Assembly: GCA_964036045.1 (NCBI GenBank)
Contig: OZ038384.1
Location: 51,684,843-51,748,842, forward strand
Direction: 5' to 3'
Length of the DNA: 64,000 nucleotides
DNA from: Eutreptiella sp. 'Long Island Sound 2002'
Taxonomy: Eukaryota; Euglenozoa; Euglenophyceae; Eutreptiales; Eutreptiaceae
Made by a program: the position numbers and the translations under genes. The notes beneath the pieces were generated by a model. That model was not told the origin of the DNA, ran no database searches, and worked only from the letters and a program-made list of their open reading frames with translations. Positions 33,594 through 44,899 of the stretch are shown here, one piece after another; position 1 is the stretch's first letter, and every line of letters starts with the position of its first letter.

Positions 33594-33795
33594 TGGAAAG
33601 CAGTAGTGCCTTCGGCAAGGCACCTCAAAGAGGGACCAATTACTCCCCTTGTAGTGTCAGTCGGGGTGGCTGCAGAGGGCTCGCAAACAGTTTGATTGCA
33701 TGGTTCACAATTGAGTAGCCATGGCAAATAATACCATGCCATACCATGTTTTACATGTGAGATTTGATCATTGTGGGTTGTCACAATGTCAAGTC
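33594..33795 (+). repeat. Dispersed repeat, inverted copy of 61.7-61.9 kb
   Basis: The stretch with GCCTTCGGCAAGGCACCTCAAAGAGGGACCAATTAC (positions 33609-33645), a CAGTTTGATTGCATGGTTCACAATTGAG-like block, and CATACCATG(TTTTACATGTGA) is matched in reverse complement at 61695-61920. The GCCTTCGGCAAG core also relates it to the satellite. Confidence 0.7.
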
Positions 33796-33899
33796 CACCT
33801 CACACACAATTGCCCAGGCAACGCACCAAAGGTGACCCAAAACTGGAGGAGGGGGAGGAGATGTGGTCCTCAGGTAGGGCGCACCCGCGGCACATCCCT

Positions 33900-35776
33900 A
33901 TGGTGCCCGCCGGCCCTCCCCGGTGTGCCCGAGACCGAGAGGGGGGTCTCTGTCCCGACCCTTCCGGCTAAGCATCATGGCGCCGGCTCTCCTCTTCGTC
34001 TCCTCCTCTTGTCCCCTGGCCCGCACAACGTGCACACATTGCCGCCTTACACGCTACTGGAAACCCCCAAACCCCCAGGGGCACGGAGTGGGGGGGCGAG
34101 GCAGGGCACCGGCTGCACTTCCGGCACGGTCCATCACCTCCCCTCAGGGAGAGGGACGCAGTCTCACGGGTGTGGGCCCTTAGCCTGCCAGGTACTACCA
34201 ACTGGGCGGCGTTTGGGCAGCAGGTCTCGGGGGCTTGGTCCGTAGCCTGACCCCCCCCCTCCCCTGTCGCACAGCACTCCTACCAGACTTATCCGTGCTT
34301 GGAGCTGTACCCACGGACCCCTTCGGCCCTGTCCCCGGGAACGCACCTGAGGAGTGGTGTGCCGTTGGGTTTAGCGAGAGGGTCGAAGGGCGAGCCCCAA
34401 TAGCTGGCACGTGGACCCGCGGCTAGTAACCGGCCATGCGCAACGTGCCCAGTAGCATATCCCGTAGCCGGCGCACTAGCCAGCGGTCGTGGGAATCTAT
34501 TGCCTCATACAACCCCATGTAGCGGAGTGGCGGCCCATAGGTGATGAGCCAAACCAACCGCCGCGCTGAGAGGCCGCCCGTCCCGCTGATGATGACTACC
34601 TGCGCCCCGCGGACCTCCCGGGGCCAACGCCCCGCAGCCTTGGGCAACGGCCGGTCCAAGTACGAAAAGACCCGCTGGGAGCCGCCCCAGTCAGGGGGTG
34701 GCTGCTGCCCCGGAGGCATGACGGCAGAGAGGTGCCCGCGCTCGCAAACGGGCCACAGCAGGCTAGCCGACTCCCCCACTCATAGGAGGCCGGGTCAAAC
34801 CGCTTGGGGACCCGGATCGCCAGATCCCACGTTTGCCCGTCGCCGTCTCGGTAGTAGACCTCTCTGGCCGCCGGAAGGATGGGCATCTCGCGCTTGTGAT
34901 CCATAGCGTCCCAAAAGGTCACTACTAGGGCTAGCACGCTCTGCGCGGCCCCCACAACCAGCCCCCAGTCGTACATATACCCCAGATCCTCAACTTCCGA
35001 ATCGCCGAAAGGGTCGAGGTATATGGTACGGACCCCTACCCCGGGATGAGGGTTGTTGTCGCCCGGCGAGCCCACGCTGAGGGCAAAGGCATCCGGACCA
35101 TGCAAGACTATGACACCCCATGCAGATGCTGCGCGCCGCTTCCAGCATGCGCACAAAGTATCCAGGCGCATGTGCAATTGGGTATGCACGGCTAGCCGGA
35201 ACAGATGTCGCCATGGGCAAGTAGAGACCCAATGCCGGGTCCCCACCTCTCTCTGGCAAGCGGGGCAGGGGCGGGTGTCCCCTGCATGCCCTAGGCCCTC
35301 ACGCTGCGCCATCGTGCGGAGGTGGGCTCCCCAACGGATCAGGTCGCGTTCCGTGATGGCGTGGTAGACCGACAAGGATTTGCGCACTGCCTGCTCTGGG
35401 GCCTCCGTGTGAAGACTCCACAAGCAGCGGGCCGCGGCTTGCACCAAACGGTCCAGGTTGTACACTTGGATGGTGTTACGGGTGAAACACACCCGGGGCG
35501 CTTGGAGCCCCTGGACCCAGCCTACCCCAAGTTGGGCCTTCGCGGCCTGTCTCTTGGCCATGTCGGCGGCGGCGTCCAGCAGGGCCTCCAGAAAAGTGCC
35601 AACGCGGTGGGAGTACAGGTGTTGGGGAACACCGAACCCCCCAGCCAGTAACCCCCGGCAGGCCCGTAGCAGATCGTCAGAGATTGGCGAGGACCCCGGG
35701 TTACGGGATTGGACCGCGTCTATGTACCCCTTGTTGTCGTGGAAGGACCACTGCTACCCTAGTGACCTAGATTAAA
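33900..35776 (-). pseudogene. C-terminal part of a retroelement-like polyprotein
   Basis: A minus-strand frame is open from about 35758 (after a TAG) to 34596, some 385 codons without an initiating Met at its head, so it is the tail of something longer. Near residue 175 it has CPACQREVGTRHWVSTCPW, a C-x2-C-x8-H-x4-C zinc-knuckle like the one near the end of many LINE ORF2 proteins, preceded by helices typical of the region after the RT domain. A frame change near 34780 leads into ISGTGGLSARRLVWLITYGP, which ends near 34425. Further Cys pairs (CRKCSRC, CARCAGQ) occur around 34.0-34.1 kb. The RT domain itself is absent. The LINE call is an inference from the zinc-knuckle and the helical context. 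Confidence 0.4.
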
Positions 35777-35779
35777 CCA

Positions 35780-36115
35780 AATATATTTAATATCTGGCCA
35801 AAAATTAACACGTTAATCTCAAGTTTCAATTTTTGGGGGGGGGGGGTTGAGGGGTTTGCCATGAAAACTATGACCTCCATGGGTTGCCTTACGGGCTTGG
35901 GTGTCATTTCCCCCCGGGGGTTGGTGGGGGGGTCCTACCCATGTGGTTGTTTCAAAATGTGAAAATGGCTCTCGGCTTTAATTTTTGTTTTTCATTTTTG
36001 TATTAATATTTGAAAAGTTAAAAATCAAAGGGTCGCCAGCATTAATATTAATCTCACAAATATCAACTCATTTCCCCAAATATTAACCCTCCTAACAATG
36101 GCACAACGCAACATG
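35780..36115. other. AT-rich flank of the 35.8-40.9 kb element
   Basis: Contains repeated TTAATATT and TTAATCTCA-type words also found in the element's introns and beyond its 5' end at 40.8 kb, plus a 10-nt G-run at about 35836. It probably includes the 3' end of the element; no terminal inverted repeat could be fixed. Confidence 0.5.
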
Positions 36116-36186
36116 TAATGCATTATGGGTGTGTTTATGTATGTTGCCCATGGCCATTGTGGCCCATTGGGTCCCTATCCGGGCCC

Positions 36187-38691
36187 TCATACCTCATGGG
36201 ACCCCGTAGTGGGGTCCCACATCTTCGCGGGTCCGGATGGGGGGTTAGTGGGGTTAGTGGGGTTAGTTGGGTTAGCGGGTTCGGTGGCGGGGTTTGCGTT
36301 CGGGGGGTTAGACGCTTCGTTTGTGGGGGTGGGGGGTTTGGCCTTCTTCTTGCCCGCCCCCCGGGCCTCTTCCCGGTGCCGCTCGGCCTCCTCGAGGGTG
36401 GGGAAGAGGAGGGAGCGGTTCACCTCGTAGAGGATGGTGCCGCCCGGGTATTCCACCCAAACGGCACCGTACTTCCGCCCGTGGATACCACGGACGGTGG
36501 CCCTCTCTACCCCGGCGGGGTAGGGTACGTGGTACGTGGACGACCGTCCTGACGATCGGATCCTGCGGACGGTCGTCCTTCTTCTCGACACCCTTGGGGG
36601 TGTCGGTCTTGGTGGCGAGGGGGGGGGGTTGCGGTGGCGGTCTTTGGGGGGTTGGTGGGTTTGGGGGCGGGGACGGCCTTCGTAGGCCGTGCGGTGGTGG
36701 TGGTGGTGGGGGGGGGGTTGGGCTTTTTGGCCTGGGGGATCGCCCCGTCGTCACTTTCGTCGGACGACTCGAAAGAAAACTTTCGTTTCTTGTGGGCGGG
36801 TTGGAGGGGGTTGGGATGCGGCTTCGCTTGCGGGGGGGGGGGGGGGCGGTGGTGGTGGACGCCCCCCCCTCCCCCCCCTCCTCCCCCTCGCTCACCCCGC
36901 CCCCTCCCATGCTCCCCCACATCTCCTCACCCCCCCCCCCCCCCCCCGCATACCCCACCTCCTGCATCCGAGCCCACTCCCTGGGCCGGAATTGGCACGA
37001 CGACACCCATACGCCGCTCACCACGCGCGCAGTCTCCCAGTCTTGGAGACCGCGCAAGAGAGCAAGGCCCAGGGGTGGATCCCGGGCCACGATGCGATGG
37101 AGGGCCCCCGAGGGTACTTCCCGGGAGCCCTCAGCGTCTCGCCAGGCCACCCGAATGGGCCTGGCATTCTTCGCGTTGACCACGACGTCGATGACCTGCA
37201 AAAAAAAATGAAAAAAGAGTGAATTAAATTTTTCGGTGACTTTTTTAATTCTTCGACTTTAATGGTAACCCTTAACTTTTAATATTTCGACCGGCGGTGC
37301 AAAGATTAAATATTTATCTCGAGAACTTAATGCTAGCGGCCTAAAAATTAATGCAAGCACGCAAGCAACATACCTCGAAACCCCCTATGGTGCCGCCTGC
37401 CTGCACTGCCCCCATGGCCTCCTGGAAGAGAGAGGCTGCACTGGGAGCCTCCACATGGGCTCCCGCGCTGGCCATCGGGGCCGCCTGGGCCGCCGGCTTG
37501 GCCACGTTCGCGGCCACCGAGGCCGCATTGACCGCGCGGGACTGGGGGATCAAGCCCTCGTACGAGGGCTGACACCCCGGGTCGTAGATGGGCAGGAGCA
37601 GGGCCAGGACAGTGGCCCAGTCCACACCGAACGCCACGGCCTTGCCCTGGCGCAACTGCTTGACCAAGCCTAGCTGGGCCCAGTGCTGTAGCAGCACCAG
37701 GTAATGCGGTGTCCCAAAACGGACGCCGCGGGGGTCAAAAAGCAAATTCAGTGCGGGCAAAGCGCCCACATTGATTGCCTCTGGCATGGGGGCAAGGGGG
37801 GCACCAGGGAGGGGTTTCCAGACCCAGACCCCCCCTTGGAGGCATCCTTACCCCAAGTGCCTCTGTGTTCCCCCTCCTTCCGGCGAATCAAACACCGGAT
37901 TAACCTCCGAAAAATCCACATGACTGTCATGTGGCTATGCGGGGGGGGGGGGGGGGAGAAAAAAACTGGTTGATCCCCCGCGCACCCCTGCTCTAGCACC
38001 TGGGCTGACCAGTGGATCAGCCCCGCCTTCCGGGCGGTGGCAGACTGGGGGCCCAGGGCTTTGAGAAGCCACTGGGGGAGGGGGGGGGGGTGATTTGGGG
38101 TGTCAACAACCTCAACTCCATCCCCGTCCCCGTCCCCGTCCCCCTCGTCCACCACCACTTCCCCCTCCCCGTCATCCTTAACCCCCCCCCCCCCCCGCTG
38201 GCATGTACCCCCCCCCTGCCCCTGGCTCCTCCCCCTCTCTCTCCTCTACCTCTTCTTCTTCTTTTTCTTCTTCTCCTTCTTCTCTTTTTTCCGCCTATCC
38301 GAGGAGTCTTCGCTTGACTCCTTGGTTGGCGGGTGTGCGGCGGGAGGAGGAGGAGGCGCTGGAGGTGGAGCTGCTGGAGGAGCTACTGGTGCAGCTGCTA
38401 CTGCCAGTCCTTGCTCCACTTGCGCCATCTAAGAGAGTGAGAGGATAAAAAAAATTTAATTTTTGTGCCCCCGAGTTAATTTCTTGAAATTAATATTATC
38501 TATCGAAAAATTAATTCATATATTAAATATTAATGAACGCGCATATTGATATTAATCTCCAAATATTAAACGAACCGCCGCAAATATTAATCCGTATGCG
38601 CAAGCAAGCGTGCACAAGCAAAACACACTAGGGCTTCGTTGTTCGCTTTGAACATGTCGGCCAACATCTTTTGCATGGCCGAGGCGTCCAT
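36187..38691 (-). CDS. Second gene of the 35.8-40.9 kb element: low-complexity basic/acidic protein
   Basis: Start at 38691 (MDASAMQKMLADMFKANNEA). An intron (38429-38628) leads to MAQVEQGLAVAAA and a Pro/Ala-rich stretch, then an Asp/Ser segment and a Lys-rich block (KKEKKEKKKKKKKR). Beyond a 15-nt C-run the frame resumes as an acidic GDGDGDGD stretch and a conserved-looking PLPQWLLKALGPQSATARKA domain. After a poorly defined gap (37.8-37.97 kb) comes YLVLLQHWAQLGLVKQLRQG, then an intron (37196-37373), then VIDVVVNAKNARPIRVAWRD. The tail has KKRKFSFESSDESDDGA (NLS-like, acidic/Ser), long Pro tracts, and a small GAVWVEYPGGTILYEVNRSL domain that reads like a compact beta-barrel, ending at 36187. 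Several frame switches coincide with G/C runs. A DNA- or chromatin-binding accessory role is only a guess. Confidence 0.5.
37196..37373 (-). other. Intron in second gene
   Basis: On the minus strand: GGGTTTCGAG|GTATGTTGC at 37373 and TTTTTTTTTGCAG|GTCATC at 37196, 178 nt. AT-rich against GC-rich exons, with TTAAT/ATTAAATATT words shared with the element's other introns. Confidence 0.8.
38429..38628 (-). other. Intron in second gene
   Basis: On the minus strand: GCCCTA|GTGTGTTTTG at 38628 and CTCTCTTAG|ATGGCG at 38429, 200 nt. The donor GTGTGTTTTG is identical to that of the copy A intron at 6831. Very AT-rich, packed with TTAATATT words. Confidence 0.8.
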
Positions 38692-40602
38692 GGCAAGGAG
38701 AAAACAAAGCTAGCGGTGGGGAACCAAGGGTGGAGGGCGGGGGGCTATGGGTGGCCATCAGTTTGGCCATGGTGCATGGGGCGGTATGGGGGGTCCCGTA
38801 GTTGCGTAGCGGGAGTTCAAACTTTAAAAACCACCACTCCCACACTTGTGAAACTACCTCCCGCTCCCGCTCTAGTTGGGTTGCCCCCGGCATCCCCCCC
38901 CCCCCGGCCCGAGTAGTCATTGTATGCGCGCTTAAGGATGGCGTTGAGGCTCTCAACGACATCCGCGCACACGGCACCCAACCCAACCCCCAAGCGGCGT
39001 GCATTGGCCACGGCCTCGGTGACATCCTCCTCCAAATAGAGGAAGTAGTTTGATTGACACGCCTCCTTGCAACAATGTGCACGGTAGGCGCGTGCCACCT
39101 CGGCCGCACGTAGGTCCCCGCGCGGCTTGTCCGTGTACAACTTCCGGAGGAGGTCACACATTGCCACGACGGCTTGCCATTCACCATCCTCCGGGACGTA
39201 GTCCAACAACGGACCAAGTTCCTCCCAAGCGAGGACCAACACACGGGCCTCCTCCCCGTCGGGTGCCCCCGTCGGACCCAACTTCACACCCGTGCGGGCC
39301 CGGTAGAGGACCCGTTGCACGGCGTCGGTGTGCTCCTTGGGGAGGTCCACAAGGTGTGTCTCGATGAACGCCACTTGGAGCCGGCCTATGGCCATGCAAC
39401 AATGGAGGATACATAGGAAAACCATGCACCGGTCAACCACAATGTGTGGATCCCCTATGCATCCCCCATTCTCCAAGCTACGGCCGGTCTCCTTGTAGCG
39501 GCAGCGGGCCGCCTCCTCACGGGCCAAGCCGCGCCGGGTCGCCACGTTGACCCATGCCGCCGCAACCTTGTTCCACACCCCCATATTGTAAATTGAGCCC
39601 ACCAAGGGCGAGGTGGACACACCGATAAGGCGCCGCACGAACGGTTGCTCTCCCCCGATGACCAACCTGCTTGGCACCCAACGCGACACCCAATGAAACT
39701 TCTCGCAGTCTTGTATGGATTGCAATACCTACAAAAAGGACATGGATTAATACTTGCATTAATTTCTCGAGATTAATATTAAGTTAATTTTTCAGCCGGC
39801 GTCAATATTAACCGAAAACTAGATATTAATCTCGAGAAATTAACGCAAAAATGAACAAACAACGAATGGCCCACAAACCTTCAAGTTATCGGCCCATATC
39901 GTTGCAAGTGCCGCGATGTCCTTGTCCCCGCACACGGCCATCCCTATCACCCACAAGTACGCGGGTGTGCGGCCCCGTGCGCCGTGGTTGAGGAGCCCAA
40001 TGGAGAGTTGGGTCCAACTACCACCGGCGCACGGGTACGCATCCCCACGCACAATGAAGATGAGGGGCCTTGTCCAATCGATGGTGTCCACTAGCGATGG
40101 GCATTATTGGACGTACCGGGCCCATGAGGGTAGCGGCCAAGAGCGCCCACTCGCAGGGGGATCGGGGACGGACACGGGTGGTCGTAGGTCAGGGGTGTTG
40201 ACCAACTCCTTCCACGTGTCCGAGAACGTATCCCGAGTGGGGATGGGGCGGCGGAACGGGAGGCCCGTTGCGGCCGTGTAGGCCGACCCCCGGCGGCTCA
40301 TCTACTCCGACACGTGCCGGAAGCCGAGCTTGGGGACGTTCATGTCCATGAGGAGGCCGATGAGGTCCGGGGCCGGGAAGAGGTGGGAGGCATATTGCTT
40401 CACCGCCTCCACTCGCTTAGTACCAATAAGGGGAGGGGCAGCCAACCTCCATGGCCTCGGACCATCGAGCCCGGGCCAAAGGGGATGAGGCCACCCACTC
40501 ACCAAGGAGTTGGGAGACCAAAGGGTCCCGCAAACTCTTGGCCCCGCTCAAACGCACGAGCGTCATGTTAAGCTCGGTAAGGGTGTCCCGAGAGAAAGGC
40601 AT
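38692..40602 (-). pseudogene. Transposase-like gene, copy C
   Basis: Start at 40602 (MPFSRDTLTELNMTLV), supported by copies A and B. Domains in order: the N-terminal block SLRDPLVSQLLGEWVASSPL; QYASHLFPAPDLIGLLMDMN; a TAG near 40301; SAYTAATGLPFRRPIPTRD; a stop near 40105; FIVRGDAYPCAGGSWTQLS and VIGMAVCGDKDIAALATIW; an intron (39729-39878); VIGGEQPFVRRLIGVS; a DRCMVFLCILHCCMAIGRLQ helix; NYFLYLEEDVTEAVAN; DVVESLNAILKRAYNDYSG and RGGG. A 12-nt C-run (38894-38905) then shifts the frame to MPGATQLEREREVVSQVWEW and APCTMAKLMA. The end of the frame overlaps the second gene's start. Conserved Asp/Glu in RGD, GGE and EED blocks are candidates for a DDE/D active site. Two stops mark this copy as dead unless they are sequence errors. 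Confidence 0.75.
39729..39878 (-). other. Intron with a perfect 21-bp inverted repeat
   Basis: On the minus strand: AACTTGAAG|GTTTGTGG at 39878 and CCTTTTTGTAG|GTATTG at 39729, 150 nt, joining ADNLK to VLQSIQDCEK. Positions 39759-39779 and 39823-39843 are exact reverse complements (core CTCGAG), separated by 43 nt, so the transcript could form a long hairpin. Intron position is shared with copy A. Confidence 0.85.
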
Positions 40603-40900
40603 AACAAGGGCTATACAAGGGAACATGGTGGTGTGGAGGGGGGGGGGAATGCGGGCAACCGGAGGGGGGGTGTCCAAGACACCCACCAACACAACATTGG
40701 ATCCTCTCTACTATACCGTTGTGCAACAATATACCACGTACCACCCCTTATAGGTCCTCACATGTGCATGGAAAAATGGGTACAAATGACCCAATCAAAA
40801 AAATTGAGCTTTAACCTCTTAATATTTGTGGGATTAATATATTAACGGGTTCATATATTAAAAATTAAAATTAACCATATTGACTTGAATCTAGGTCACC
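40603..40900 (-). promoter_or_regulatory. Shared 5' region of the copy B/C element
   Basis: Nearly the same sequence precedes copy B at 15870-16115 (reverse complement). Conserved pieces include TCCATGCACAT, ATATTGTTGCACAACGGTAT and GAGAGGATCCAATGTTGTG. Conservation over ~250 bp upstream of the start suggests it holds the promoter and perhaps the element end; no TATA box can be assigned with confidence. Confidence 0.5.
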
Positions 40901-41800
40901 GGGGTAGCCCCAGGCGCCCCAAACCACGCGGCGGGCCCCCCGCGCCCGCAGCACTTCCCACGCGACGTATAATTCTGCCTGGCAGGACCCATCCACTTGC
41001 ACCGGAATGGGTATGGAGTACGTTTGGCTCCACCCCATCTCCGGATAGCGTGGAAACCGCAAGCGTGGAAAGCCTGGAGGCCACGACGCAACCTTCCATG
41101 GCCACCCCCACAAAGGAGGACACCTTTCCCAAGGTCCTCATCCGTGGAGAGTGGCACAAGGTGCCGGATGGCTACCCGAGAGATGCATCCGGCCAGCTGG
41201 AGCGTGACCAGCTTTTCATCAACGACCTAGCCAAGTAGCTTGTAGTAGACTTGTACGCCACTTGTCCATTAAACCTCAATCGTAGTGCAAAAGTCTAAGT
41301 CTAGCAATACAGAAGCAGACTTGATCTACAAGCGTGCATTCTGCAACTACTTGTAACGGGTGCATGTTTTGTGAGCTGTGCTTTCCTTTGCCCGTTTGGT
41401 GTACCAATGGTGGAGCGTATGAGAATGCTATTATATTGGCCCCATACCAGTGCCTTGGTGGCCTATAATAGTGGCACTAGCGTTGGCCATGGCCCTTTTA
41501 GGACTCTTTTTCTTGACCTTGATTTTGTTCCCAGCGCTGACACACTGGATGTTGGCCATGGCCCTCTAAAGACTCTTTTCTTGGGCCTGATTTTGCGTCT
41601 AGATTTTGCGTCTAGTGCCAATGACACCATGTCAAACTATGCTACATTGGCCACGTCCCAACTAATTGGTGGCCACAAAGAGTACTAGGTGCTTTGTGGA
41701 TTCGGCGTCCCATCGTTAAGGACACTATGCGGTGCCGTACGGAACCGGCAGGTGTACACTTTGCACATGCATCGCAAAAGTTGCATTTCTTTCAATTTTT
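40901..41800. other. Unannotated spacer
   Basis: A 117-codon plus-strand frame (40885-41238) ends just before a region with two copies of TTGGCCATGGCCCT (41482, 41552; ~70-bp duplication with GACTCTTTT and TTGATTTTG words). No family recognised. Confidence 0.35.
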
Positions 41801-41814
41801 CAATTTTTTTCTTA

Positions 41815-41985
41815 ATTTACACGACTTACCGTAAAAAAAATTACACACATTTACAGCGAAAAAAAATTCAATTTGTTCTTATAGTTTGCATGACTTAACG
41901 CAAAAAAAAAATTACACGCATTTGCTGCAAAAAAAAATTACAGGGCTAGAGGATTTTTTTGTACACGACTTTTGTGTACGTCCAT
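41815..41985. repeat. ~50-bp minisatellite, left copy
   Basis: TTACCGTAAAAAAAATTACAC, then CATTTACAGCG, TGACTTAACGCAAAAAA, ATTACACGCATTTGC and GCAAAAAAAAATTACA. These are the reverse complement of the words at 46130-46390, so the two blocks face each other. Confidence 0.75.
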
Positions 41986-42009
41986 TGCTGGCTGCTGGTG
42001 AGTTTTCCT

Positions 42010-44890
42010 GCTCATCTCTTGTGGGATGCTTCTTCATATACAAAGGTATCCACGAGAGTTTGGGCTGAAGCTAAGCCAAAAGTGTTGGGTTATGAATTTA
42101 GCCTAGTTTGCATGTTGTCTACCTGCTGCTTGCCAACATGCCTACCTCCACCATGCAACCTAAAAAGGGACATAAAACTCACTGGTTGACAGACTCCACC
42201 AACTCAATGCCCATGACCCTAGGGTTGGGATGCTAAGGTTAGGGTCACCGACATGGTTGAAGTAGCTAGGTTTTTTTACTCTCTTTGGTGTCTAGGGTGG
42301 GCCTCTTGTTTGGCAGCAGCAAGCGGCAAGCAACCACCAAGCAAGCACCAAGCACGCGCGAAATGGGCTAAAATGAGAATCTATTGTGGTGCTTTGTGTT
42401 CGGCTAATTCTTTGTTGCATGATAGTTGTTGGTGTGAAGTACAATGACACAAAGTTTGAGGAAGAAACTCGATAATGGCAGCCAAGAACATGTGTTGCAA
42501 GTGGCAGACCTAGGTTTCAAAAATTTGTTCAAGATGGCGAAGAAATGCCTTTTGGGGGACAATTTGGATGTCTAGGATGTACACGGAGCGGGGCATGTGC
42601 ATTGGAAGCAACCTAAATCACGATTAAACACATTTTATCAATGCCTATCGGGTTTTGCCAAAGAGTGGGCTCAACAACCCTTTTGGGGGTCCAAACCCCC
42701 GCAAAATTAGCCTTGAAAAGCACCTGTTTTGCACCCCTTTTGAAGTCCCACCTTTGTGCATTGTGGTTGACTGCCATGGATTGCGTCGTGCACCTCTGAG
42801 ATTATAAAAGATGATCAAGGGGATTTCTTGCAAGTTTTTTTCATAATGCCAGCACCCTTCAATGGCCTTTTGGTACCCCGGCTAGGGTTGCGGGGATCAC
42901 TTGTGGGTCCAAAAGTGGTCAATTTTTTTTCAAAGTTGTGCCACGCGGGGTGCTCATACAAGTAGGTTACCGCTTTTTTCGGCCGTTTTGGACCCATCTT
43001 CGCCAATGCAGGTTCCCAACAACCCTTGAAATAGGCATATTTAGGACCAACGGTGCACAAAGGGGGCTCTAGGGGCAATGCAATCGGGGGGGGCTGGTCT
43101 CTCGAGGGAGCGGAGGGAGGGAGGAAGCGTTCGGGGAGGGCTACAAGGTGGGGGGGGGGTGTTGCGGAAGGGTGCTGGCAGGAGTGTACGGGGGGCATGT
43201 CTCGAGTGTGAGCGTAGGCAACAAGAGTTTAGGGGGGGGGGGGTATAGTGGGGGCAGTGGGCCGAATCGTTGTTGGTGTCTCTCAACTTCCGTCTTGATT
43301 CGGCACCTCCACCTAGTGTACTTGATGTTCCACCCTCCACCATCACGGTCTTGATGTTCGATCCTCCACCATCACAGTCTTAATATTTAGTCTTGATTAT
43401 TAGGTTTCGAGTTATGGGCGTTATGGGCCATGGCATGGTTAAACACATTTTTTGGGGGAAGTGTAGTGCCAAGTCCCTCCTAAGCTCCATTCCTCTGTCA
43501 GCCCTATGATTCCCCTACATGCGGACATCCACTTTCCTACATGGCGAATCGCAAGTCTTCGCAGTTTGTCGACTTCTTAGGTTATGACTTGGTTCCACAT
43601 GGCGGGTGGGGCGGGGGCTTTAGGTTTCGGGTGGTCCCCCTCCCGCCCCCCGCCCCTTGGCTCCCCCAACCCACAAAAGCTAGCCGCAATAGAGAATGGC
43701 CAATTCGGGTGCCAATGCTGCCAAAAGCCGTGGCCCATGGTGAAAGGGTCAGAAATCGGGTTTCACCTAATATTGACCGACGCTAAATGCTCAAATTTCA
43801 ACCGTGAGTTCAAATATTTCGAATCTCTGGATATTCTAAATCCCACCATTATGGAGGCCCCTTGGCCGAGGAGTATTGAGCCGCACGCGTTTTTCCCCAC
43901 CATTGGCCACAGAGAAGGTGAGTTTTAGGTAGCCAATGTGATTCCTCTCCACTTTAGGAACCCCAAAAATGCATGGGTTATGTAGCCACCGTGATTCCTC
44001 TATATTTTCGGTACCAGGAGAAGGCACATGTGATGCAACCATTGCTCCCTGCTATGGGGACCTGCAGAAGGCCGGGGTTATGCGGCCTTTTGATTCGTAA
44101 GTGTGAACCTATATAGACACCGTGCCCAATCGTACCAATTTCAAGAAAAGCCGCCTTTTCTTTTTGAAAATTTTGTTTCAATTTTTCTGATAGGGGGCCA
44201 GAACACGTTTTGGCATTTTTTTAATATTTTGTATTGCTGGCGATAGAAATACACATGATAGATGGTACTAGCACCCTCAAGCAGTATTTGCTACAAAAGC
44301 AAAAAAGATCGTATCTAGACCTACGAATGACTCATGTTCAAAAGGTACAACACAAACTGACTCATCATGAAGTCTTGCTCAGTGACGTGCAAAATTCAAG
44401 GCCAATTACCCAATACTACAGAGTAGTATTGATTTCAAATTGGATTTCTTTTGCAAAGCATTCGGGGGTCGCATGCGTCCTCCAATAGCCAAGTGGTAGT
44501 TTGTGGGAAACGTAATCGGTTGTTCAATATCCCGACATTTCAGCACGAGTTGGTTCAAGACGTTGGTGGGGTGGCTGTCATTTTTATGACGTTGGGTGTG
44601 GAAAAACGGTAGAGCCAGTTCTAGGAGTAGCCATACCCTTGTATGTTGGATGCGTGTATGAACGTTTGGGCGAACAAAGCACTTGTCACATAAAGATAAT
44701 CACTCACAAAGTCCTTGAAACGGACTACTTTGCTCCCACAAATCCAGTGGCATGATAATTTTTTGCCATGTTTGTGGGGTCCCAAACCTCAGAGCAAGTG
44801 CTACAATGGAACAAGGGGTGTAGTGTCCGCCAAGATGTTTTCCTGTTTCTTTGTTGTAGTTTGGGGGTTTGGCAGGGTGGGGCGGTTAGC
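42010..44890. other. Unannotated interior of the 41.8-46.5 kb region
   Basis: No frame with a recognisable signature. Small G-runs occur at about 43087, 43150 and 43233. Two short GTGATTCCTCT..TTT boxes (about 43938 and 43990) repeat with ~52-bp spacing. Confidence 0.35.
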
Positions 44891-44899
44891 CGGTTGGTA

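Noticed and set aside
36321-37222. Plus-strand frames of 180-296 codons, Gly/Trp/Arg- and Pro-rich.
   Set aside because: Antisense shadows of the minus-strand second gene (GC-rich, codon-position bias), with no similarity or start context.
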